From positions 5,812 through 69,811 of the forward strand of contig CAYFGQ010000012.1 in the NCBI GenBank assembly GCA_964342525.1: a stretch of DNA of 64,000 nt, read 5' to 3'. Position numbers and translations under genes: made by a program. Source of the stretch: G963676205 sp964342525. Lineage in GTDB: Bacteria; Campylobacterota; Campylobacteria; Campylobacterales; Arcobacteraceae. Shown here piece after piece: positions 1 to 8,293 of the stretch; position 1 is the first letter of the stretch; every line of letters begins with the position of its first letter. The notes beneath the pieces were generated by a model. It made no database searches, was not told the origin of the DNA, and worked only from the letters and a program-made list of their open reading frames with translations.

Positions 1-1057
1 GAAGTTCATTATCAACATAAACTTTTACACCTTCAGGTAATCCTACGATCCCACAATATCCAGGAACTAAACCAGCAGCGATGATCTCTTCTTCACTTGC
101 ATCTACAAGATCTAAAGCATTTACAGCATTACTAGCTTTTGTCTCTTCAAGTTCATCTGTACCCCTTACAAAAAATAGTACCACTTCACTTGATTCTTCA
201 AAAATAGCTTTTTTCATAACTGCTTTCATTGAATAATATGGATCAGCAGCTAAGAAGCTACTCACCTCTTCGATTGTTTTACAATTTGGTGTTTCAACTT
301 TTTCAAGTTCTTTTGTCTCAAGAGCCTCTTTTTTATTTGGCTTTCTTACTGCTGCTTCAATATTTGCAGCATAATCACATGATTTACATACTACGATAGT
401 ATCTTCACCACTATTTGCTAAGATATGAAACTCTTTACTTCCACTTCCACCAATAGCACCACTATCAGCATCAACTACTCTAAACTCTAATCCAAGTCTT
501 GTATAGATCTTTTTATAAGTCTCTTCCATAAGGTTGAATTCTCTTACTAAATCCTCTTCACTTGCATGGAAAGAATAAGCATCTTTCATCAAAAATTCAC
601 GACCTCTCATAAGTCCAAATCTAGGTCTTGCTTCATCCCTAAATTTTGTATTGATATGATAAAGATTAATTGGTAAGTCTTTATATGAAGTGATTCTATT
701 TTTTACTATATCAACTACTGTTTCTTCATTTGTAGGTGAAAGTACATAGTTTGCACTTTTTCTGTCTTTAAACTTTAGTAATTCATTTCCCATCGTGCTT
801 GCACGACCAGATTCTTCCCAAAGTTCTAAAGGAGTTACAAAACTCATAAGAAGCTCATTTGCTCCTGCTTTGTCCATCTCATCTTTTACAATATCTCTAA
901 TCTTATCAAGTACAATTTTACCTAGTGGTAAAAAGTTATAAAGTCCTGCACCTTGCTGAGTAATAAATCCACCACGGATTAAAAATTGATGCGAAGGTAA
1001 TGTTGCATCATTTGGAGTTTCTTTTGTTGTAGGTATAAAAAGGTTTGAAAATCTCAT
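1..1057 (-). CDS. proS: Prolyl-tRNA synthetase, N-terminal part (truncated by window edge)
   Basis: Charges tRNA-Pro with proline in the cytoplasm. The minus-strand frame opens with ATG at 1057 (MRFSNLFIPTTKETP) and continues without a stop to base 1, giving about 352 of the usual roughly 570 residues. The N-terminal segment reading GGFITQQGAGLYNFLPLG and then LLMSFVTPLELWEESGR is typical of the class II catalytic core of bacterial (ProS type I) enzymes, and the part nearest the edge should be the editing insertion. Because it has no stop inside the window it is easily missed by ORF calling. It is divergent from the TonB receptor at 1528, with 470 bp between them. Confidence 0.93.
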   Translation of the reverse strand, partial: MRFSNLFIPTTKETPNDATLPSHQFLIRGGFITQQGAGLYNFLPLGKIVLDKIRDIVKDEMDKAGANELLMSFVTPLELWEESGRASTMGNELLKFKDRKSANYVLSPTNEETVVDIVKNRITSYKDLPINLYHINTKFRDEARPRFGLMRGREFLMKDAYSFHASEEDLVREFNLMEETYKKIYTRLGLEFRVVDADSGAIGGSGSKEFHILANSGEDTIVVCKSCDYAANIEAAVRKPNKKEALETKELEKVETPNCKTIEEVSSFLAADPYYSMKAVMKKAIFEESSEVVLFFVRGTDELEETKASNAVNALDLVDASEEEIIAAGLVPGYCGIVGLPEGVKVYVDNEL

Positions 1058-1182
1058 TTTTGTCTTTCTTCTTTAAAATTAAAGTAGATATTTTACTATA
1101 ACTATATATTTAAATAGTTTAAAGGATTTTAGCAGTTATTTGTAAACGAAAAATTAATGGTATTTTTTGATTTTGGATATCA

Positions 1183-1257
1183 AAGTAGAGGTGGGTTTTT
1201 ATTGAAAATTTAGGAGAGTTCAATTGGTACTTATATCTTTGCGATGCACCTCTACTT
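1183..1257 (+). other. Nested stem-loop element, copy 1 (candidate structured RNA)
   Basis: An 11-bp perfect outer stem (AAGTAGAGGTG 1183-1193 with CACCTCTACTT 1247-1257) encloses an inner hairpin ATTGAA/TTCAAT (1201-1206, 1219-1224) whose 12-nt loop carries TTTAGGAG. A second copy at 5164-5236 has an outer stem of unrelated sequence that is also perfectly paired, with nearly the same inner hairpin and loop. Conserved pairing with changed sequence is what a functional RNA shows. Strand is uncertain: both copies lie upstream of likely promoters, so each could be an independent small RNA or a DNA-level site. Confidence 0.45.
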
Positions 1258-1352
1258 CTTTAATCTAATTTTAATACTACTCTTCTAATTTATTCTTAAA
1301 TATATTAAACTAATTATTTTTATAATGTTACATTAAAGTTACAAATCAATAT

Positions 1353-1370
1353 TTAACACTTAATTAACAC
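1353..1370 (+). promoter_or_regulatory. Direct-repeat operator, site A
   Basis: TTAACAC-TTAA-TTAACAC: two identical 7-mers whose starts are 11 bp apart. The same 7-4-7 layout occurs at 5285-5302 (reverse), 5330-5347 and 7421-7438, always before a unit of the metal-uptake cluster. An 11-bp period of direct half-sites is typical of OmpR-type response regulators. A TATAAT at 1321-1326 lies just upstream. Confidence 0.55.
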
Positions 1371-1394
1371 TTTAAAGTTATTATTCAAACCAAT

Positions 1395-1500
1395 TTAAGA
1401 ACCCCGAGTGAAGTTTGGCGACTGTATCGGGGAACTTAAGGCTATTACACCATGGGGTATTGTATATAATTCTCACTTTTATAACGATAAGTCATGGTGT
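1395..1500 (+). promoter_or_regulatory. Two inverted repeats around the promoter of the first receptor
   Basis: CCCCGA (1402-1407) pairs with TCGGGG (1427-1432), extended past an AA/AA internal loop by TTAAG (1395-1399) and CTTAA (1435-1439). Downstream, ACACCATG (1447-1454) pairs with CATGGTGT (1493-1500), followed by TTTTT. The second repeat brackets TATAAT (1465-1470), a good -10 for the gene at 1528. If transcription starts there, these are DNA operators. If it starts at TATAAT 1321-1326, they fold in the leader as an attenuator or riboswitch-like structure. The sequence alone does not decide. The rest of 1058-1527 holds no gene that I can see. Confidence 0.4.
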
Positions 1501-1527
1501 TTTTAAAAATATAAGTTAAGGAAAACC

Positions 1528-3666
1528 ATGACAAAAATAAAACTACAAAAGGCTATATTTCTCTCTTTTGTTACATGTACATCACTAATGGCCTCAGATG
1601 TGGATTTAGGAACAATTAGTGTTGAATCATCTACTATAGAAGTAAATTCTGATTTAAAGACAGAAAGCTCAAGTGTAAATATTATATCGGAAGAAACAAT
1701 TGAAAATGTTGGTTCAAAAAATATCATTGATATATTAAAAACAATCCCAGGGATGACAAATGTTGCTAGAACAGGTGAAATTCTTCAATTTAGATTTAGA
1801 GGAGTTGGAAATCAATCTTTTATGGGTGAAGAACCCGGTGTAGCGATCATCGTTGATGGTGTACCAGTAAAATCTGTATCGGGTGGAGTAAGACTAAATC
1901 TACAGGATATTAAAACTATAAAGGTAGTAAAAGGATCAGCTTCATATCTATATGGAGAAGCAGCCCTTTCAGGTGCCGTGATAATCACAACAAAAAGAGC
2001 AAATACAAAAAACACCTCCTCAATCAAAGCTGAAGTTGGTAGTCATGGATATAAAGAAACAGAAATATCAACAGCACATACCCTAGAAAATTTTGCATTT
2101 AATTTAAATGGTACATATAGAAAGACAGATGGTTACTGGACAGAATCTGAGATGTGGACAAAATCTGTAAATGGAAAATTTACTTATTTTTTAGATGATA
2201 GTAGTGATGTAACTTTTGGTGCAGATGTTACTAAAAAGTATGATCAAACCGGATCAAGAGGAACAGTTGCAGGTGAAACAGAAGCCAAAACAAATCCAAA
2301 AGGTGATTCAGATAAAGGATATACAAAAGATAGTGGAATCGATCTAAATAAATATTTCGTAACATACAATAAAGATTTTGATAATGCAAATCTAAAAGTT
2401 ACTGGATATAAATATGAAGACCTTTATGATCAAATATCAAACCCTCAAGATACAGATAATGACACAAGTACATCAAATGTATATGTAAATGAAAGCCATG
2501 ACAATCTAGAACAACAAGGTATCAAAACAGAATATACTATAGAAGAAAATAAAATAGCCTCTTTAATTGGACTAGAATATGGTGAACAAAAATATACAGA
2601 TAAAAGTAAAACTTTAGCAAATTATAGTTCATATAATGTAAGATCAAGATCTACTGAAAAATATTATGCAGGTGAAACATCAGATACAATTAGTGAAGAA
2701 ACTACAAAAGCTATCTATGGTGAAGTAAAATATGGTATAACTGAGAAACTAACTACTACTGTAAATGCAAGACACAATAAACAAAAAAAAGAATACACTA
2801 CAGATAAACATGATTTTGATGGATCAACATGGAGTGATAAAGTTGAATCAAACTCAAATTCATTTACAAACAATGCCTATAGATTAGGGTTTAATTACAA
2901 CTCATCTAAAGCTGCAAATATTTATACAAGTGTAGCTACAGGATTTGAGACTCCTGATGTTTCTGATTTACAAGAGACCCCTTCTCTAAAAGATCAAACA
3001 AGTACCACTTATGAAATAGGATCAAGAGGTGTAACTAAAAATAGTGCAAGTTATGATGTAACAGTTTTTCAAATAGACAATAAAGATATCATAGCCTATG
3101 AAGAAGGAACATATGGATTTGGAAGCCCAATGGCAAATGTGGGAGATAGTAGACATAGGGGATTAGAGCTATCTTTTAAAAGTGATCAAAAGGAGACTTT
3201 TTCATACTCTTTAGCATATACATACCTAAGGGCTAAATATACTAGTCATCTACCACATATTGTATCAATGCAAGATAGAAGTTCTAAAACATATGATATC
3301 GTAGGAAATGATATCCCAAGAGTATCTGATCATACTATCAATCTATTTTTAAACTATAGGCTTACAAGTAATCTAAAACTTATCTCAGAGATTTATGCAA
3401 AAAGTGGTTACTGGGCTGATGAGATGAATACTATCAAAATGGATGGATATGAAGTACTAAACCTACAAGCTAAATATGATACAAAAGTAAGTGGAAATAA
3501 ACTAGAGTTTTATTTCAAAATTGATAATGTACTTGATGAACAATACTATAGAGCTGCTTTCTTACATAGGGATAAAAGAGGTGAGCAGGGAATTGATAGG
3601 GAAGATTTAAGTCTTGTAGTTGATCCAGGTAGGGTTTACTACACAGGTGTAAAATACACTTTTTAA
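1528..3666 (+). CDS. TonB-dependent outer-membrane receptor
   Basis: An outer-membrane gated channel that would import a metal complex using energy from TonB-ExbBD, encoded 4 kb downstream. The 712-residue protein has a signal peptide (about residues 1-22, ending in LMA), a short TonB box region (DLGTISVES), a plug domain to about residue 155 (TIPGMTNVARTGEI, IIVDGVPV, VVKGSASYLYGEAALSGAVIITT) and a long Tyr/Asn-rich beta barrel ending in the expected terminal Phe (GVKYTF). ATG 1528 follows TTAAGG. The polyferredoxin gene starts 12 bp after its stop, so the two probably form an operon. The substrate cannot be read from the sequence; a siderophore or metal chelate reduced by the neighbouring protein is an inference. 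Confidence 0.88.
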   Translation: MTKIKLQKAIFLSFVTCTSLMASDVDLGTISVESSTIEVNSDLKTESSSVNIISEETIENVGSKNIIDILKTIPGMTNVARTGEILQFRFRGVGNQSFMGEEPGVAIIVDGVPVKSVSGGVRLNLQDIKTIKVVKGSASYLYGEAALSGAVIITTKRANTKNTSSIKAEVGSHGYKETEISTAHTLENFAFNLNGTYRKTDGYWTESEMWTKSVNGKFTYFLDDSSDVTFGADVTKKYDQTGSRGTVAGETEAKTNPKGDSDKGYTKDSGIDLNKYFVTYNKDFDNANLKVTGYKYEDLYDQISNPQDTDNDTSTSNVYVNESHDNLEQQGIKTEYTIEENKIASLIGLEYGEQKYTDKSKTLANYSSYNVRSRSTEKYYAGETSDTISEETTKAIYGEVKYGITEKLTTTVNARHNKQKKEYTTDKHDFDGSTWSDKVESNSNSFTNNAYRLGFNYNSSKAANIYTSVATGFETPDVSDLQETPSLKDQTSTTYEIGSRGVTKNSASYDVTVFQIDNKDIIAYEEGTYGFGSPMANVGDSRHRGLELSFKSDQKETFSYSLAYTYLRAKYTSHLPHIVSMQDRSSKTYDIVGNDIPRVSDHTINLFLNYRLTSNLKLISEIYAKSGYWADEMNTIKMDGYEVLNLQAKYDTKVSGNKLEFYFKIDNVLDEQYYRAAFLHRDKRGEQGIDREDLSLVVDPGRVYYTGVKYTF

Positions 3667-3678
3667 TAGGTTTTAATT

Positions 3679-5091
3679 ATGGTTAATTTTATAAAAAGAG
3701 AGAACTATGATCTATTTAAAAATCCTATTTTTACTTTTTTATTTAAAAACAAAAAGTTTTTATTAGCTTTTAGAGTATCAATTATTTTACTATTTTTTTA
3801 TGCAATCTATTATGGATTTATGAATCCCACAAAAGAGAACATCTTCACAGGTGCACTCTTTTGGGGAATATTTTGGGCACTATTTATGGTGGCTACCCTT
3901 CCAACATTTGGAAGAATCTTTTGTGGTATCTGTCCCCATGGTTTTTTGGGTAAATATATCACTAAATTTGGTCTTAAAAAAACTATGCCTAAATGGATGC
4001 AAAATAGATATATTGGTATATCTTTACTTGTGATTGCATGGTGGGGAGTTTATTATACTTTTCCAGGATTTTGGAAAAGCCCAATGGGTACGGCATTGAT
4101 GTTTTCTATTATGAGTATCATCGCATTTGTTTTATATTATATTTACAAAGATATGAGTTATTGTAAGAGTATTTGTCCCATAGGAACACTAACTCGTGCT
4201 TATGATAAACTATCATTTACAAAGCTAGAAACTTATACAGATGAATGTAAAGATTGTAGAACCTTTGATTGTGCAAAAGCCTGTCAATACAATCTAAAAC
4301 CTTTTACATTTAAAAAGAAAAACTCTATGGATGATTGTACTTTATGTATGGATTGTGCAGTGACATGTGAATCTGTAAAATTTAAACTAACTAAACCAGC
4401 AGCTAAACTAGAAGGAAAATTCAAAACCTTACCAGCAGAAATTTGGACATATATCTTGATACTTGCTTCCATACCTATCTCTATGAGTTTTGCCCATGGG
4501 TTAAATAGAAGTGCCATAGCAGATCAACTTTTATGGAATAAGACAGCAAACTATTTTGGTGTACCTGAATTAAATGGTATGTTTGCTTTTACATATGCTA
4601 TTGTATTTTGTGTATTTTTTGCTACTCTTGGATTTTATCTAGCTTCTAAAGTACTAAATAAAGATTTTAAATCCACCTTTACAACACTAGGATATGCCTA
4701 TGCTCCACTTTTTATATTGGGTTCCTTAGGACATGCTCTTGAGAGCTTTTTTATAAGAGGATATGAAAAGATTGTAGAAGGTTTTGCTCAAGGGTTTGGA
4801 TTTATTGTAGATGTAAATGATCTTGCAAAAAGAGGTGATGAGTGGCTAGTAGTATTTCATCTGTTTAAATGGGTCGCTGTAATTTGGACTTTTTATCTTT
4901 TATATAAAAGGTTAAAGATGATAAAAAGTACTAAGGCTAAAAAAGCTTTAGCTTATTTTTTTGCTTCATTTTTAGTGATATTTTTTATATCTGTAAATGT
5001 TTATAGGGGATATGTATTTAAAACATATGGGGCTAAAAAACAACATAATCATTCTCACCATATAACAAAACAAACTCATCAAAAAAAATAA
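3679..5091 (+). CDS. NapH/CcoG-like polyferredoxin membrane protein with His-rich tail
   Basis: A probable inner-membrane electron-transfer protein. The 470 residues contain about seven hydrophobic segments and four cysteine groups: CGICP (C82, C85), CKSICP (C162, C166), and two ferredoxin-type sets (C190, C193, C198, C202 and C220, C223, C226, C230), enough for two cytoplasmic 4Fe-4S clusters. The second half is a further membrane domain. The last 16 residues, with HNHSHH and TH, look like a metal-binding tail. The family includes NapH, NosR-like proteins and CcoG, which feed electrons across the membrane. Placement 12 bp after a TonB receptor and before a copper-type receptor suggests reductive release or handling of imported metal; that is inference. 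Confidence 0.8.
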   Translation: MVNFIKRENYDLFKNPIFTFLFKNKKFLLAFRVSIILLFFYAIYYGFMNPTKENIFTGALFWGIFWALFMVATLPTFGRIFCGICPHGFLGKYITKFGLKKTMPKWMQNRYIGISLLVIAWWGVYYTFPGFWKSPMGTALMFSIMSIIAFVLYYIYKDMSYCKSICPIGTLTRAYDKLSFTKLETYTDECKDCRTFDCAKACQYNLKPFTFKKKNSMDDCTLCMDCAVTCESVKFKLTKPAAKLEGKFKTLPAEIWTYILILASIPISMSFAHGLNRSAIADQLLWNKTANYFGVPELNGMFAFTYAIVFCVFFATLGFYLASKVLNKDFKSTFTTLGYAYAPLFILGSLGHALESFFIRGYEKIVEGFAQGFGFIVDVNDLAKRGDEWLVVFHLFKWVAVIWTFYLLYKRLKMIKSTKAKKALAYFFASFLVIFFISVNVYRGYVFKTYGAKKQHNHSHHITKQTHQKK

Positions 5092-5116
5092 AAAAGGGGA
5101 TTCTCTCTTTTTTATT
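5091..5116 (+). terminator. Intrinsic terminator after the polyferredoxin gene
   Basis: AAAAAGGGG at 5091-5099 pairs (with two G-U pairs) with the TCTC plus T-run at 5104-5112, followed by more T. It directly follows the stop codon at 5091. Confidence 0.6.
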
Positions 5117-5163
5117 TACAAATGCAAAATATTAAAATTTGATTTTATCTTTTGAAGTAACTA

Positions 5164-5236
5164 TAAATAAGGGTTAAAGAATTGAAATTTAGGAGGAGTT
5201 CAATTTTTTACTATGTGGATAAAAAACCCTTATTTA
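5164..5236 (+). other. Nested stem-loop element, copy 2 (candidate structured RNA)
   Basis: TAAATAAGGGTT (5164-5175) pairs perfectly over 12 bp with AACCCTTATTTA (5225-5236). Inside it AATTGAA/TTCAATT (5180-5186, 5199-5205) closes a 12-nt loop with TTTAGGAGGAG. It matches copy 1 (1183-1257) in the inner hairpin and loop but not in outer-stem sequence. The distance from its end to the operator at 5330 (93 bp) almost equals that for copy 1 (95 bp). The rest of 5092-5403 holds operators and promoter only. Confidence 0.45.
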
Positions 5237-5284
5237 AAGTTTCGTTAGAAAATTTATCTTAGATATTGAAATTATAATATTCAA

Positions 5285-5347
5285 GTGTTAATTATTTGTT
5301 AAGTATAAAATATTTTAAATCTTGACTAATTAACACATATTTAACAC
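5285..5347 (+). promoter_or_regulatory. Operator sites D (reverse) and B before the copper-type receptor
   Basis: Site D at 5285-5302 reads TTAACAA-ATAA-TTAACAC on the minus strand. Site B at 5330-5347 reads TTAACAC-ATAT-TTAACAC on the plus strand. Both have the 7-4-7 spacing of site A. A likely -10 (TATAAA, near 5386) lies between site B and the ATG at 5404, consistent with a regulator bound just upstream of RNA polymerase. Confidence 0.55.
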
Positions 5348-5403
5348 TCTCAAGTTAAGATTCCACTCCAAATTTCGAAAGTTTAGTATAAAAAGGGAGA
5401 GAA

Positions 5404-7395
5404 ATGAAAAAAATAGTTTTACTATCAACAATGACAGCTTCATTACTTTTAAGTGCCGATGCGGATCTAGGCACAATAACAGTAAAAGAGAAACTTACTA
5501 CAAAAATAGTAGAAAATGTAAATGGAAATGAGGTAAAAAATGCAGACTTAGCAGAAACACTTCATAAAAAAGTACCTAGTATAAACCTTATAAGAAGAAG
5601 TGGTATAGCAAATGATATTGTTCTAAGGGGACAAAAAAGAGATAATATTACAGTGACAATTGATGATGCATTTATCCATGGAGCCTGTCCAAATAGAATG
5701 GATCCTCCAACATCCCATGTACTTACATCAAATATTGAAAATGTAAAAGTAAGTGAAGGCCCTTTTGATGTGGAAAATTTTGGATCCATGAGTGGAAATG
5801 TAAAAGTTGAAACAAAAAAACCAAAAGAAGAGCTTGAAGGGGAAGTATATTTTAATGCTGGTAGTTTTGGATATAAAAAAACAGGAGCAAGTGTAAGTGG
5901 TGGAACGGATAAGATAAAACTTCTTCTAAGTGGATCAAAAGAGAGTAGTGAACAATATAAAGATGGAAATGGAAATACTTTAGCTACACAACTAGAAAAT
6001 GCCACTACAGGTACTACAAGTGCCTCTACACAATACTCAAGTTCATATGAAGATATGGATGCCTATGAGAAAAAAAGCTTTATGGGGAAAGCATTTATAA
6101 ACTTAAGTGATAATCAAGACCTTGAAGTAAGTTATACAAAAAATGAGAGTGATAATATTTTATACCCAAATAGCAAAATGGATGCTATTTATGATGATAG
6201 TGATATTATCAACTTAAGATATGAAGCAAGAGAGTTATCAAAATATTCACAAAAACTACAAGTAAAAGCTTATAGTTCTGAAGTGGAACACCCAATGAGT
6301 AATAAATACAGAAAAAGCTCATCAAAAATGGAAATGACAAATGCCCTAACGACTGAGAAAAAAGGTATAAAAATCATAAATGATACAAAAGTAGAGGAAG
6401 CACTTGTAACACTAGGTCTTGATTCAAATAAAAGAAATTGGGATGGGGATTATTCAAAAAATGGCTCATTTCTAAATGCCTCAATTGAAGATGTGGATAC
6501 AAAAAACAATGCAATCTTTACAAAATACAATAAAGACTATGATAAATTAAATGTAGAGTTTGGAGCAAGATATAATGATACTACAATCACTACAGCTGAT
6601 ACTTCATATGGGAATAGAGATTTTAACTCTTTAGATATGAATATCTTTACAACATATACTATGACAAATGGTACAAAATACTTTATAGGTCTAGGTAAAG
6701 CTTCTAGAGTTCCTGATGCAAGGGAGTTATATATCCAATCAAAAACAGGAAGTATGACTGGTACACCTACTTTAGATCAAACAACAAATAAAGAAATCGA
6801 CCTAGGAGTAGAAAAAAGCTATGATAATGCATATGCAAAGGTTAAATTTTTCTATAGTATCTTAGATAACTATATCTACTACAATAGTAGCTCATCTAAA
6901 AATGTATTTGAAAATATCGATGCTAAGATTTATGGATTTGAATTTAGTGGGAATTATGATCTTAATGATAAAAGTTATATAGATTTTGGACTTGCATATC
7001 AAGTAGGTAAAAAAGATTCTGCTCTAAGTGGTCAAAGTGATACAGACTTAGCTGATATAACACCACTAAAAGGAAGTATCGCATTTAACTATGATCATGA
7101 TGATACACTAAATGGTATGGCAGAATTAGTAGCTGCTAAATCATGGAGCAATTATGATAGTGATAATGGAGAACAAGAAATCGCTGGATATGGGATAGTA
7201 AATCTAAAAGGACAAAAAACATTTAAACAAAACTTTGAGTTTACATTAGGAGTTGATAACCTTTTTGATAAAACTTATGCAGTATCAAACACTTACAAAG
7301 ATCTAATCCTTTTAAGTGATGGAAGTACAGGTGAAGTTATGCTTGTAAATGAGCCAGGAAGATATATCTACGCAAATCTAAAATACACATTCTAA
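5404..7395 (+). CDS. NosA/OprC-type copper TonB-dependent receptor
   Basis: A 663-residue outer-membrane receptor with a signal peptide (about 1-18), a TonB box region (DLGTITVKE), a plug and a C-terminal barrel ending in YTF. The plug carries GACPNRMDPPTSH, giving C95-x3-M99, and a barrel loop carries EHPM, giving H296-x-M298. These match the CxxxM plus HxM methionine-rich copper site of the OprC/NosA family, which is known for copper uptake for nitrous oxide reductase and other cuproenzymes. ATG 5404 follows GGGAG. It has its own operators upstream and its own terminator downstream. The ligand assignment rests on visible residues; copper as cargo follows from the family. Confidence 0.88.
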   Translation: MKKIVLLSTMTASLLLSADADLGTITVKEKLTTKIVENVNGNEVKNADLAETLHKKVPSINLIRRSGIANDIVLRGQKRDNITVTIDDAFIHGACPNRMDPPTSHVLTSNIENVKVSEGPFDVENFGSMSGNVKVETKKPKEELEGEVYFNAGSFGYKKTGASVSGGTDKIKLLLSGSKESSEQYKDGNGNTLATQLENATTGTTSASTQYSSSYEDMDAYEKKSFMGKAFINLSDNQDLEVSYTKNESDNILYPNSKMDAIYDDSDIINLRYEARELSKYSQKLQVKAYSSEVEHPMSNKYRKSSSKMEMTNALTTEKKGIKIINDTKVEEALVTLGLDSNKRNWDGDYSKNGSFLNASIEDVDTKNNAIFTKYNKDYDKLNVEFGARYNDTTITTADTSYGNRDFNSLDMNIFTTYTMTNGTKYFIGLGKASRVPDARELYIQSKTGSMTGTPTLDQTTNKEIDLGVEKSYDNAYAKVKFFYSILDNYIYYNSSSSKNVFENIDAKIYGFEFSGNYDLNDKSYIDFGLAYQVGKKDSALSGQSDTDLADITPLKGSIAFNYDHDDTLNGMAELVAAKSWSNYDSDNGEQEIAGYGIVNLKGQKTFKQNFEFTLGVDNLFDKTYAVSNTYKDLILLSDGSTGEVMLVNEPGRYIYANLKYTF

Positions 7396-7422
7396 AAGAG
7401 AAGAGTTTTTCTCTTCTTTTTT
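7394..7422 (+). terminator. Intrinsic terminator after the copper-type receptor
   Basis: A 12-bp hairpin: AAAAGAGAAGAG at 7394-7405, loop TTTTT, then CTCTTCTTTTTT at 7411-7422. It overlaps the receptor stop codon and abuts the next operator, so exbB probably has its own promoter. Confidence 0.8.
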
Positions 7423-7438
7423 AACACATAATTAACAC
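7421..7438 (+). promoter_or_regulatory. Direct-repeat operator, site C, before exbB
   Basis: TTAACAC-ATAA-TTAACAC, fourth instance of the 7-4-7 operator of this cluster, located 37 bp before the exbB start codon and immediately after the upstream terminator. Confidence 0.55.
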
Positions 7439-7475
7439 ATCATCGATATATTTATAAAAATTGTTTAGGATTGAT

Positions 7476-7910
7476 ATGCAAATAGAGTTAATAAAAGAGA
7501 TTGTTGATTATGGGATCATTGGACTACTTGCTTTTATGAGTTTTTTAAGCCTTTGGTTTTACCTTGAGAGATTGTTTTTTTATAGGAAAATCGATCTATC
7601 TACATTTAAAACAAAAGAGGAGCTTGAAGTAAGCCTTACAAATAATATATCTATCATCTCATCTTTTGGATCAAATGCTCCATATATAGGACTTCTTGGA
7701 ACTGTTCTTGGTATCATTATCACCTTTTATGCTATGGGAGAGAGTGGACAGATTAATGTGAAGATCATTATGAGCTCTTTAGCACTTGCCCTAAAAGCAA
7801 CTGCCATGGGACTTGTGGTGGCTATCCCTGCCATTATGTTTTATAACCACTTAGGAAGAAAGATAGAAGTGAAACTTGCCCACTGGGAAATACTACAAAA
7901 AGATAAATAA
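7476..7910 (+). CDS. exbB: ExbB-type proton channel subunit (MotA/TolQ/ExbB)
   Basis: Inner-membrane channel subunit that with ExbD turns proton flow into motion of TonB. The 144 residues have an N-terminal membrane segment (about 8-30), a cytoplasmic stretch (EVSLTNNIS), then the family signature APYIGLLGTVLGIIITFYAMG and a third membrane segment (ALKATAMGLVVAIPAIMFY). I choose ATG 7476 because AGGA at 7467-7470 is well spaced from it; an upstream TTG at 7461 has no such signal. The stop overlaps the next start (TAATG). Confidence 0.88.
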   Translation: MQIELIKEIVDYGIIGLLAFMSFLSLWFYLERLFFYRKIDLSTFKTKEELEVSLTNNISIISSFGSNAPYIGLLGTVLGIIITFYAMGESGQINVKIIMSSLALALKATAMGLVVAIPAIMFYNHLGRKIEVKLAHWEILQKDK

Positions 7911-8290
7911 TGAGAGTAAAAAAATTTGATTCTATAAATGTCGTGCCTTTTATAGATATTATGCTTGTACTTTTAGTGATAGTCCTTACCACTGCTACCT
8001 TTGTGGCTAAAGGGATAATTCCTATGGATCTTTCATCTTCAACTAGTGCTAAAAAAGAGAGTAAACCAAAAATCCTAGACATAAAAATAAAAAATAGTGG
8101 GGATATATATTTCAATGATAAAAAGGTCTCAAAAGATCAAATAAACCAAACTCTTTTAAAATTTAAAAAAGATGCAAGTATAAGTATAGCCAGTGATAAA
8201 AATACAAAAATGGATGATTTTATTCAAATCCTAGATATCCTAAAAAGCAATAACTACACAAATATAGGTATAGTAACAAAAGTGAATTAA
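7910..8290 (+). CDS. exbD: ExbD/TolR-family biopolymer transport protein
   Basis: Partner of ExbB in the TonB energising complex. The 126 residues have a short cytoplasmic start, one membrane helix (about 12-33) with the key aspartate in VVPFIDIMLVLLVI, and a periplasmic domain that ends in a canonical alpha/beta pattern (ISIASDKNTKMDDFIQILDIL). The start codon overlaps the exbB stop by one base, so translation is probably coupled. The tonB gene follows after 3 bp. Confidence 0.9.
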   Translation: MRVKKFDSINVVPFIDIMLVLLVIVLTTATFVAKGIIPMDLSSSTSAKKESKPKILDIKIKNSGDIYFNDKKVSKDQINQTLLKFKKDASISIASDKNTKMDDFIQILDILKSNNYTNIGIVTKVN

Positions 8291-8293
8291 ACC

